This document shows, piece after piece, positions 1-6,088 of a stretch of DNA of 6,637 bases. A program made the position numbers and the translations under genes. The notes below the pieces were generated by a model. The model did not search any database and was not told the DNA's origin. It was given only the letters and a program-made list of their open reading frames with translations. Every line of letters starts with the position of its first letter. Within the stretch, counting starts at the first letter, position 1. Source of the DNA: JAZNBI01 sp045586995 (GTDB taxonomy: Bacteria > Bacillota > Clostridia > Oscillospirales > CAG-272); the NCBI GenBank assembly GCA_045586995.1, contig JAZNBI010000100.1, positions 1 to 6,637 on the forward strand. Reading direction: 5' to 3'.

Positions 1-133
1 AACAAAAGGATTAATTCGATAAAGCAGAACGGTAAATAAGAATTTGACGAAATTTCTAAATGTCAACGCTTGTAGCGGAATTGCTTACTGCTGTGTATAG
101 ACTATTAAGATCAAAGCCGCTATACTTATGGTG

Positions 134-142
134 TAAGGAGGT
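134..142 (+). promoter_or_regulatory. Strong Shine-Dalgarno site that fixes the XRE gene start
   Basis: TAAGGAGGT is a full-length match to the 16S anti-Shine-Dalgarno sequence. It ends four bases before the ATG at 147. This sets the regulator's start at 147 rather than at the in-frame ATG at 60, which has no comparable site and would add 29 residues unrelated to the HTH fold. Confidence 0.85.
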
Positions 143-146
143 ACGC

Positions 147-608
147 ATGACGCTGTCTGAAAAACTTTATAACTTGCGCCGTAAACAAGGATTATCCCAA
201 GAAGCTCTTGCAGAGAAGCTGAGTTGCTCAAGGCAGGTGATTTCAAAATGGGAAAATGGAACGACAACCCCCGATACTGAAATGTTACAAAAATACAGCG
301 AACTTTTCGGTGTCAGTATAGATTATATCGTAAAAGAAGATATTGAAGAACCAACAAGCATACAACATGCCGAGAAGAACATCGTAAACAAGAAGCTTCT
401 TGGGATATTAGGTCTTGTAATTTCGCTTTTGGGATGCGTTTCGTTAATCGTGTTCGGTGCTATTTCGGTAGTTAGTTCCGAAACCGCTGTCAAAATTGCA
501 CAGTCATCTATGATAATCATTGACGGAACATTTATAGCAATGCTGGTGTCAGTGTTGTTTGTGGTCTTTGGAACTATAATACTTATCAAAACTATGAAAC
601 ATAACTAG
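147..608 (+). CDS. XRE-family HTH regulator with two C-terminal membrane helices
   Basis: Predicted 153-residue DNA-binding protein. Residues 3-62 form an XRE/Cro-cI HTH_3 domain. The helix-turn-helix lies at about 17-38 (SQEALAEKLSCSRQVISKWE) and is followed by the usual P-D...L..YS.LF.VS.DY ending. A short polar linker (63-82) leads to two hydrophobic segments at about 84-109 and 124-147, with a lysine-rich C-terminus. The protein is therefore probably held in the membrane with its DNA-binding domain in the cytoplasm. Membrane-tethered XRE proteins are common in Firmicutes, but their targets and signals are mostly unknown. The TAG stop overlaps the Shine-Dalgarno site of the next gene, so the two are likely co-translated. 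No convincing promoter was found in bases 1-146. The fold call is firm; the regulon is unknown. Confidence 0.9.
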   Translation: MTLSEKLYNLRRKQGLSQEALAEKLSCSRQVISKWENGTTTPDTEMLQKYSELFGVSIDYIVKEDIEEPTSIQHAEKNIVNKKLLGILGLVISLLGCVSLIVFGAISVVSSETAVKIAQSSMIIIDGTFIAMLVSVLFVVFGTIILIKTMKHN

Positions 609-617
609 GAGGTTTCA

Positions 618-836
618 ATGAAAAAATTATCAAATGTTTTTGCGATGCTTGCAATTCTTCTCACAAACATAATGTGTGTTGTAGTAACTAACATTTGCAC
701 AAGCGGATATCATGCGGAAAAACATCATTTAACAAGTGCGCCTTGGGAAGTAGGTCTTTTGTTTATTATTCCATTTGCCATTGCTATCATAGCTTGTTCT
801 ATCGTATCATATATCGCAAAGAAAAAAGCAAAATAA
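618..836 (+). CDS. Small two-helix membrane protein paired with the XRE regulator
   Basis: 72-residue protein that I cannot place in a named family. It has a hydrophobic segment at about 6-24, a polar loop at 25-44 holding a histidine cluster (H32, H36, H37), a second hydrophobic segment at about 45-66, and a KKKAK tail. The tail suggests that both termini face the cytoplasm. The first helix has a lysine-led start that could also be read as a signal peptide, but there is no clear cleavage site. The start is supported by AGGAGG at 607-612, five bases before the ATG; this site overlaps the stop of the XRE gene. The gene ends the plus-strand unit just before the terminator at 900. It may be a partner or sensor for the membrane-bound regulator; that is inference from position only. 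Confidence 0.75.
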   Translation: MKKLSNVFAMLAILLTNIMCVVVTNICTSGYHAEKHHLTSAPWEVGLLFIIPFAIAIIACSIVSYIAKKKAK

Positions 837-899
837 TTCTAAAAAATACAATTAACTACAATTAAACAGATTCCAATTTATCGAATGGAATAATAAGAA

Positions 900-937
900 C
901 CCCGACAGATATTGAATATCTGTCGGGGTATTTTGTT
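900..937. terminator. Strong hairpin terminator, probably bidirectional
   Basis: CCCCGACAGATATT (900-913) is perfectly complementary to AATATCTGTCGGGG (915-928), with a one-base centre, so the folded form has a stem of about 12-13 pairs. On the plus strand it is followed by TATTTTGTT, a workable U-rich tail for the XRE unit. On the minus strand it is followed by TTCTTATTATT, so it could also end the folC-like operon, whose last stop is at 1021. No other hairpin with a T-run lies between the two converging units. Confidence 0.85.
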
Positions 938-964
938 GGCGGTGGGGGCAAGCCCCCGCCTACG
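938..964. repeat. GC-rich palindrome, candidate dispersed intergenic repeat
   Basis: GGGGGC (944-949), AA, GCCCCC (952-957) form the core. The stem extends outward through a T-G wobble (943/958) and two G-C pairs (941-942 with 959-960). It is followed by TACGG, with no T-run, so it is not a rho-independent terminator. The block stands out as very GC-rich in AT-rich surroundings. From memory, elements of this form (a GGGGC...GCCCC palindrome with a flanking CGTA) recur between genes in Oscillospiraceae genomes. That it is repeated cannot be shown here, because this window has a single copy. Confidence 0.45.
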
Positions 965-1020
965 GTTAACTTCCTTATGAGAAGCAACATTTTTTCTTTT
1001 GGACTTTACTGTTTATATAA

Positions 1021-2262
1021 TCATGTACCATCAAAAAAATCACGTATATTCAGCTTGATTTTGTTAACAAAGTGTATACTCCCAAAAATGAGAAGAGTAT
1101 CGGTTTGTTTAAGCTTTTTTATAAGCTCGTTAACATCCTTTTTTAATGAAACAGATTCATCTAAAAACACTATGCTTTTGCAATTAAAATTTTGATTGCA
1201 TAATTCTGTAATATCAACGCGAAGCTTATCAATATCGGGGAATTCTTTAGAAGATGTACAAATAATAATATCTTTACCGATGAATCTTTTTAAGTTTGAC
1301 ATAGATGCGAACGATGTTGAAATGTTCTCGTCTTTATTTACGTTATCTATGACGATCCACGGATTATATGATAATATTTCAAACCTGAATGGGATAAAAG
1401 CTTTTTTCAATCCGCTTTGAATTGAAACTTCGGGAACTGCGATTCCTCTGCGCCTTAGCGCATACGAACTCTCTATGGCAGTGAGTGCATTTATAAGTTC
1501 ATAGTGCGCTGAAAATGGAATTTCGTATTTTTTTGATTTGTAAGTGAATTTAATGCCGCTTAATTTTTTATGATATTCCGAAATCTCTGCTTGAGTAGGC
1601 ATAGTAAGGCGGCAGTTGTTTTTCATTGCCAACGTAGAAACCGTTTTGAAAATTACCCCTCTTTGATTAGCTCCGAGAACAACCTCATCGGCGCGGCGGA
1701 ATAAGAAATGAGAGCAAAGAGCAGACAACTTTTCCGTACTTGTGTTATCAATAGAAGTATTTATATTCGAAATTATAAGCAGTTGAAGGTTCTGTAAAAT
1801 ATTTGACGGCGCGGATTTGCCTCCAGCGCTTTCAATAATAGCAATTTGACAATTTGATTTGTAAAAACAAATTGTCGCCGCCGCAAGGATAATTTCATTG
1901 CGCGAGTATTTGTACGCTATTCCTGATTCTTCGGAAATTTTTTGAATAGTATAGGATATCGTCTTTATTGCTTCGGTAAAATCCGAATGTGAAACGGTTT
2001 GAAAATTTACCGAAATCATTTCTCGATATTCGGACGCAGGAGGGGATATCAGGGTGCCTACGACATATCCGGATTCTTTGAGAATAGAAGACAGCATCGA
2101 TATGCAAGAGCTTTTGCCGTCAGTACCCGAAACCGAAATAAATTTTACAGAATTTTGGGGATTTCCCAACTTTTCAAAAAGAAGCTTAAGAGCATCCTGA
2201 GAAGCTTTTTGCTCTGAAGATGGAGCGGCTTCAATGAATTTTAAAGCATTTTTATATGTCAT
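1021..2262 (-). CDS. Diverged FolC-like Mur ligase family protein
   Basis: 413-residue protein with the layout of folylpolyglutamate/dihydrofolate synthase, a cytoplasmic ATP-dependent ligase that adds glutamate to folates. Visible landmarks are a P-loop SGTDGKSS at 45-52 (family form GTNGKGS), an SP..SEYRE.I.VN stretch at 73-85 after it, E144 in IIESAGGKSAPSN (family EVGLGGRLDATN), NA at 258-259 after SAHYELI, PFRFEI at 291-296, and the C-terminal FGS at 393-395. Several expected residues are changed: SPH is SPP, the DH that helps bind magnesium reads DNT (171-173), DGAHN reads DNVNK (305-309), and I cannot find the KAGI.K lysine motif. It may be an inactive paralogue or a ligase with another substrate, so I give no gene symbol. 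It is last in the minus-strand operon, 13 bases after the methyltransferase, with GAGGAA at 2266-2271 as ribosome site. Confidence 0.75.
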   Translation of the reverse strand: MTYKNALKFIEAAPSSEQKASQDALKLLFEKLGNPQNSVKFISVSGTDGKSSCISMLSSILKESGYVVGTLISPPASEYREMISVNFQTVSHSDFTEAIKTISYTIQKISEESGIAYKYSRNEIILAAATICFYKSNCQIAIIESAGGKSAPSNILQNLQLLIISNINTSIDNTSTEKLSALCSHFLFRRADEVVLGANQRGVIFKTVSTLAMKNNCRLTMPTQAEISEYHKKLSGIKFTYKSKKYEIPFSAHYELINALTAIESSYALRRRGIAVPEVSIQSGLKKAFIPFRFEILSYNPWIVIDNVNKDENISTSFASMSNLKRFIGKDIIICTSSKEFPDIDKLRVDITELCNQNFNCKSIVFLDESVSLKKDVNELIKKLKQTDTLLIFGSIHFVNKIKLNIRDFFDGT

Positions 2263-2275
2263 AATTTCCTCGAAT

Positions 2276-3466
2276 TCACAAAATATTGTTGCGTATCAGA
2301 AATTTTTTTGCTGCAATATATTCATTTTCGGCGTTTTTTGCCATGGCAAGTGACGAATTTGTTTTTTTACATTTGATGGCTCGGAGAAGTATATTTTTAG
2401 GAGTGTCGTCCGGATCGATCAATTCTATAGCTGCGACCTTATATAAATTTGCTTGGAGATATTTTAAACGCAGCGCGTCCGTGGCGGCATCACAGAATTT
2501 CTGACGAAGCATTGAATGCTCAGCAATGAAAGAAAGCTCGGGACATGCTAAAGTGTGATTTAATTGATGATGACAGCACGGAGTTGAAAGAATGACAGGA
2601 GTATTCCAGCTTACTGCTTTTTCAAGCACCGTATCGGTCGCAGTGTCGCAAGCGTGCAGTGATATAACAAGGTGAGGAGGGAACTCGGTTTTATATTCGT
2701 TTATATCCATGCAAACGAAATCAAGTCCATCAAATGAAAGTCGGCGAGCAATAGAGTTGCAGTACTCTATAACGTCGGATTTCAGATCTACACCGGTCAT
2801 TAGAACATCTCTTTTAAGAATTGCGCTAAGATAGTAGTAAGCCGCAAAGGAAAGATAGCTTTTTCCGCAACAAAGGTCACATACTCGCAGAACGCCCTCG
2901 CTCGGGAGATATTTTATGATTTCCTTTATGTTTTCCAAAAATCTGTTGATTTGACGGAATTTTGGTTTCTTTTTGTCAAACACGCGACCGTTTTCATCGC
3001 TTATGCTAAGCAGCTTTAAGAAGTCCTCGTTGCCGGAAAGTATATATGCTTTTTCATTATCATTTCCGGAAATATTAAGTGACGGTGCAGAAAGAAGGGC
3101 TTTTTTGAATTTATCAGCTCCCAAAACCACACTGTTTCCTGATTTTGAAACTTTGTATTCGCAATCTCCCGCAGTGGTAATGATATTGATTTGAGCAAAT
3201 TTTTCAAACATATCGTATAAAGTTGAATTAAACAAATCGTTATCATTTATGGGAATGTTTATGTGTTTAGCTTTGTTATCATTATAAAAACATTCGGCTT
3301 GCAGAACATATTTGCCTCCGATGAGTTTTTGGGCAATAACTACTCGCGAAATACTTTTGTCAAAATTTTTAGATAATACGGCTTTTTTTAAAATATGAGC
3401 GTTAGCGGCATCATAAACAATAGAAATTATTGAATTTAGGTTTGATTGGCGATTATCTGCTGCCAT
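2276..3466 (-). CDS. Class I SAM-dependent methyltransferase, Methyltransf_32-like
   Basis: 396-residue protein. Residues 1-185 form an N-terminal region with no motif I recognise. Residues 186-365 are a Rossmann-type methyltransferase domain: motif I VCDLCCGKSYLSFA (195-208) binds S-adenosylmethionine, D227 in GVDLK is the expected ribose-binding acid, and MDI sits at 253-255. SLHACDTATD (269-278) and STPCCHHQLN (294-303) are the signatures I associate with the Methyltransf_32 family (human GSTCD and METTL25 belong to this group). DPDDTPKN (350-357) is also typical. The substrate is unknown; an RNA or a protein are both possible. The start is supported by AAGGAAG on the minus strand. The gene begins 2 bases after the plsY stop, so it is almost surely co-transcribed with it. 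The family call is good; the function is not known. Confidence 0.85.
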   Translation of the reverse strand: MAADNRQSNLNSIISIVYDAANAHILKKAVLSKNFDKSISRVVIAQKLIGGKYVLQAECFYNDNKAKHINIPINDNDLFNSTLYDMFEKFAQINIITTAGDCEYKVSKSGNSVVLGADKFKKALLSAPSLNISGNDNEKAYILSGNEDFLKLLSISDENGRVFDKKKPKFRQINRFLENIKEIIKYLPSEGVLRVCDLCCGKSYLSFAAYYYLSAILKRDVLMTGVDLKSDVIEYCNSIARRLSFDGLDFVCMDINEYKTEFPPHLVISLHACDTATDTVLEKAVSWNTPVILSTPCCHHQLNHTLACPELSFIAEHSMLRQKFCDAATDALRLKYLQANLYKVAAIELIDPDDTPKNILLRAIKCKKTNSSLAMAKNAENEYIAAKKFLIRNNIL

Positions 3467-3468
3467 TT

Positions 3469-4197
3469 TTAATCTTCCTTTTTCTGTGAATTAGAGCTTT
3501 TTGAGTCGATTTTGTTTGTTTTTGTAAATGATATTTTTGACTCTTTGCCTTGCCTGAGACGTTTTATATTTTCTTTATGCTTAAATATAATTATTGCGGC
3601 AATGACAAGTGCGATAATAACATTTGGTCCCGGTCCTTCAAAACGATAGAGCAAAAACGGATATATCATCATACACATAACCGATGCAAGTGAAATATAT
3701 TTTGTAAAAGATACGATTATAACGAAAACTATAAATACAACAACAAAAACAAGCCAATTGCACATCAAAATCGACACTGCTGCGGTTACAACGCCTTTTC
3801 CGCCTTTGAATTTATAGTAAAGGGGGAAGATGTGTCCGAGAATACAAAAAAGCCCTGTAAGATATGCCCCTGAGTAACCTAATAAAACATATCCGATTAC
3901 AGCGGAAACAAATGCTTTCAGCGCGTCGCCGAATAGTGTCAAAGCCGCGGCCGATTTACCGTATGTTCGAAGCATATTTGTCATGCCTGCGTTGCCGCTT
4001 CCGTAATTTCTAATGTCTTCGCTGTGTTTGGATTTTGATATGATTATTGCAAAATTGATGCTTCCCAGAAAATATGGTATAACTATACATGCAAGAACGG
4101 CCAAAACCGTTATAATTGCTCTGACTGCATCAGGGGAATCATGTTGCTCAAAAATTAATTTTATGCAACCTTCCGCTATGATTTTTTTAAATGTCAT
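3469..4197 (-). CDS. plsY: Acyl-phosphate:glycerol-3-phosphate acyltransferase PlsY
   Basis: Integral membrane enzyme that moves an acyl group from acyl-phosphate to glycerol-3-phosphate, giving lysophosphatidic acid, the first step of phospholipid synthesis in most bacteria. The three family motifs are present: GSIN...SGNAGMTNMLR (45-76), GHIFP..KFKGGKGVVTA (120-139) and FKHKENIKRL (204-213). GD..K (90-94) is also typical. Hydrophobic segments fit a multi-span protein. At 242 residues it is longer than the usual 190-215, with about 30 extra N-terminal residues before the first helix and a charged, Ser/Lys-rich tail (about 215-242). The start is supported by GGAGG at 4207-4211 and by its ATGA overlap with the DUF3006 gene, which implies translational coupling. 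There is no in-frame ATG nearer the first helix. Confidence 0.95.
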   Translation of the reverse strand: MTFKKIIAEGCIKLIFEQHDSPDAVRAIITVLAVLACIVIPYFLGSINFAIIISKSKHSEDIRNYGSGNAGMTNMLRTYGKSAAALTLFGDALKAFVSAVIGYVLLGYSGAYLTGLFCILGHIFPLYYKFKGGKGVVTAAVSILMCNWLVFVVVFIVFVIIVSFTKYISLASVMCMMIYPFLLYRFEGPGPNVIIALVIAAIIIFKHKENIKRLRQGKESKISFTKTNKIDSKSSNSQKKED

Positions 4198-4445
4198 TTT
4201 TTGTTTCCTCCACGATTAAAAAGATTGTTAAGCCGTGCCTTTGCAGCGGAAGTTGCGGACCTTGTTTCGTTTTCTAACAAAATTACGTCAAATATTTCAC
4301 CGTTATCGGACTTTTGACACGTAAATATATCGCCTTCCTTAACGCCTTTAAGAATATGCGAGGGGATGTTATATTCCGTATTATTAGCGTCGAGGCATAT
4401 TGCGATATTATGTTCGATTCTATCGAGAGTGAGTTTGTATTTCAT
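4194..4445 (-). CDS. DUF3006 domain protein
   Basis: 83-residue soluble protein matching the small DUF3006 family: LDRIEHNIAICLD (6-18), NIPSHILKGVKEGDIF (25-40) and a C-terminal T.R....A...LF stretch (61-76). The family is common in Firmicutes, often beside membrane or secreted-hydrolase genes, and has no established function. The predicted fold is mostly short beta strands with a C-terminal helix. It is the first gene of the minus-strand operon. Its stop overlaps the plsY start by 4 bases. AGGAGAA at 4451-4457 is the ribosome site, and a good promoter lies about 30 bases upstream of the ATG. Confidence 0.85.
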   Translation of the reverse strand: MKYKLTLDRIEHNIAICLDANNTEYNIPSHILKGVKEGDIFTCQKSDNGEIFDVILLENETRSATSAAKARLNNLFNRGGNKK

Positions 4446-4476
4446 AATTTTTCTCCTAAAAGAACGCTATATTTAT

Positions 4477-4504
4477 ATTATACCATAATAGATTTAAAAT
4501 TCAA
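4477..4504 (-). promoter_or_regulatory. SigA-type promoter of the DUF3006-plsY operon
   Basis: Read on the minus strand: -35 TTGAAT (4499-4504), 16-base spacer, -10 TATAAT (4477-4482) preceded by TGG, an extended -10. Predicted transcription start is near 4470, giving a leader of about 25 bases that holds the AGGAGAA site. No operator-like repeat is seen within it. Confidence 0.75.
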
Positions 4505-4556
4505 GTATTTATATAAAATGACACGACATTAAAATTAAAGTCAACTTTGTAATCCA

Positions 4557-4574
4557 TTCAAAATATATTTTGAA
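4557..4574. promoter_or_regulatory. 18-bp perfect palindrome just upstream of the permease -35
   Basis: TTCAAAATATATTTTGAA is perfectly self-complementary and ends one base before the TTGACA at 4576. It spans about -54 to -37 relative to the predicted start. It could be a regulator site, or an AT-rich UP element for the alpha subunit of RNA polymerase; its core AAATATATTTT fits the distal UP consensus as I recall it, though it sits closer to the -35 than usual. Confidence 0.5.
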
Positions 4575-4575
4575 A

Positions 4576-4604
4576 TTGACAAAAGAATGGCAATGTGATA
4601 TAAT
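4576..4604 (+). promoter_or_regulatory. Full-consensus SigA promoter of the permease gene
   Basis: TTGACA (4576-4581), 17-base spacer, TATAAT (4599-4604), both hexamers perfect. TGA directly before the -10 makes it an extended -10 as well. Predicted start is near 4611, giving a leader of about 50 bases. Promoters this strong are usually held in check by a repressor, in line with the palindrome that covers the -10. Confidence 0.9.
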
Positions 4605-4611
4605 ATCACAT
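4593..4611. promoter_or_regulatory. 19-bp perfect palindrome over the -10: likely repressor operator
   Basis: ATGTGATAT (4593-4601), central A, ATATCACAT (4603-4611) are perfect inverted arms. The site covers the -10 and reaches the predicted start, so a bound dimer would block RNA polymerase. The inner TGTGA...TCACA halves resemble CRP/FNR-type sites, but the 7-base spacing is one longer than CRP's 6. A GntR-type or other dimeric repressor is as likely. ATAATATCA occurs at 4600-4608 and again at 4610-4618, a tandem repeat with a 10-base period that could hold a second half-site. Confidence 0.6.
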
Positions 4612-4660
4612 AATATCATTGCAAAAAGGTATTGTTAAAAACAGAAAAAGAGGTATTACA

Positions 4661-6088
4661 ATGGATTTTTCAAATACTAACACGCAATTGTGGAATTTTG
4701 TTATACAGTTTGGTATCATTTCAATATGCATGCTTCTGTCACATTTTCTCAGAGCAAAAATTTCTTTTTTTAACAGGGGAATGATACCCACTGCCGTTAT
4801 CGCAGGATTCTTTTTGCTTGCTTTAAAAAGCTTCGGGATTGTTGCGATAGATACTAATATGCTCGAAACGATAACCTTTCACGGTATAGCGCTCGGATTT
4901 ATTGCAATGACCTTGCAAATAAGCGAAAAGGGAAGCACGAATGCATCGAACGCTACTATTGGAGCAAAAAGCGGTGCGTTGATTGTAAGTACATATTTAG
5001 TGCAGGGTATAGTTGGACTTATAATAACGATTTTGTTGTTCGTTACTATCATGCCCGAAATTATGCCTGCTGCAGGTATATTATTGCCTATGGGATTTGG
5101 TCAAGGCCCCGGACAGGCAAATAATGTAGGCGGAACATACGAGGGACTTGGCTTTGTAGGTGGACGTTCATTCGGATTGTCTATTGCCGCAGCCGGTTAT
5201 TTGGTTGCCTGTATTGTTGGTGTTATTTATGTTAATTTGCTCAGCAAGAGAAAGAAAATGAAACAGGTTTCTGTGCTTAAACCAATTTCCGGCGATACTC
5301 CTCCTTCCGCATCTTCTGATGATGATACCGATGCAACCGTTGCAGAATCTATTGATCATCTTTCCATGCAGGTGGCACTTATATTGTTTGTTTATCTTTT
5401 AACATATTTGGCTGCATTTGGACTTACCAAACTTCTTGCAGTGATTTCGGTGGGACTTGCCAATACGGTTTCTTCGATACTTTGGGGATTTAATTTCATA
5501 ATTGGATGCTTAGTTGCAATGCTTATAAAAATGATTATGAAAAAATTCAGAATGAAGAAAATTATTGAGCGCCAATACCAAAACAATTATCTTTTATCTC
5601 GACTTTCAGGACTTGCGTTCGATTTTATGATCGTTGCAGGTATTGGTTCTATAGATATAAAAAATCTTTCGGGCTTATGGTTGCCTTTTATACTTTTGAC
5701 GACGGTCGGAACCGTTATAATCTTGTGGTTCCTGACTTTGATGTGCAAAAAAATGTACAAGGATTATCAGGATGAAGCATATCTTTCAATGTTTGGTATG
5801 CTGACGGGTACGATCAGCTCCGGAATACTTCTTTTGCGTGAGGTAGACCCCGAATTTAAGACACCCGCCGCTAATAATCTTGTAGTAGGAAGCAGCTTTG
5901 CTATCGCTTTTGGAGCGCCAATGCTTTTGCTCATCGGACTTGCATCCAAATCTTTTGAAATGACACTCGTTACGTTTGGATTGTTAGTTATTTATCTTGC
6001 TTTCTTGCTTTTGTTCATATTTAAGTTTAAATATAAACAAAAAAATAAAAATTCGGAGATATCGGATGAATATAATAAGAAGCAATAA
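4661..6088 (+). CDS. GltS-like (ESS family) sodium:glutamate symporter-related permease
   Basis: 475-residue polytopic membrane protein, predicted to take up glutamate or a related anion with sodium. It has two similar halves, as in GltS. The first ends in a glycine-rich loop GFGQGPGQANNVGGTYEGLG (145-164) and the second carries GMLTGTISSGILLLREVDP (378-396), the family's TGT...LLR..DP signature. The halves are joined by a hydrophilic loop (195-233) with a SSDDDTDAT acidic run. About ten or more hydrophobic segments are visible. The first-half loop differs from the textbook GltS form, so the substrate is uncertain and no symbol is given. The start is ATG 4661 with AGAGG at 4649-4653. An upstream in-frame TTG at 4619 lacks a ribosome site and lies very close to the predicted transcription start. 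The gene overlaps the following SanA-like gene by 23 bases. Confidence 0.88.
   Translation: MDFSNTNTQLWNFVIQFGIISICMLLSHFLRAKISFFNRGMIPTAVIAGFFLLALKSFGIVAIDTNMLETITFHGIALGFIAMTLQISEKGSTNASNATIGAKSGALIVSTYLVQGIVGLIITILLFVTIMPEIMPAAGILLPMGFGQGPGQANNVGGTYEGLGFVGGRSFGLSIAAAGYLVACIVGVIYVNLLSKRKKMKQVSVLKPISGDTPPSASSDDDTDATVAESIDHLSMQVALILFVYLLTYLAAFGLTKLLAVISVGLANTVSSILWGFNFIIGCLVAMLIKMIMKKFRMKKIIERQYQNNYLLSRLSGLAFDFMIVAGIGSIDIKNLSGLWLPFILLTTVGTVIILWFLTLMCKKMYKDYQDEAYLSMFGMLTGTISSGILLLREVDPEFKTPAANNLVVGSSFAIAFGAPMLLLIGLASKSFEMTLVTFGLLVIYLAFLLLFIFKFKYKQKNKNSEISDEYNKKQ

Noticed and set aside
1..39. Tail of an upstream gene (frame 1 open to TAA at 37-39, 12 codons)
   Set aside because: Too short to recognise any protein; could be chance.
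98..126. TAGACT-17-TATACT as promoter for the XRE unit
   Set aside because: The -35 matches only 4 of 6 bases and the predicted start would fall at the Shine-Dalgarno site, leaving almost no leader. Other pairs in 1-146 were no better, so no promoter is called.
60..146. Possible 29-residue N-terminal extension of the XRE protein from ATG 60
   Set aside because: There is no ribosome site before 60, whereas TAAGGAGGT stands right before ATG 147 and the HTH domain begins at once from there.
848..891. Short repeats in the AT-rich tail (ACAATTAA twice; ATTCCA/TGGAAT inverted)
   Set aside because: Arms of 6-8 bases in AT-rich sequence are expected by chance and have no clear role.
4539..4544. Minus-strand TTGACT as an extra -35 upstream of the DUF3006 operon
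   Set aside because: The next TATA-like hexamer is about 25 bases away, too far for SigA; the promoter at 4477-4504 is much better.
4594..4610. Canonical CRP site (TGTGA-N6-TCACA)
   Set aside because: The spacer is 7 bases, not 6, and this CRP motif is not the norm in Clostridia. Kept as a generic palindromic operator.
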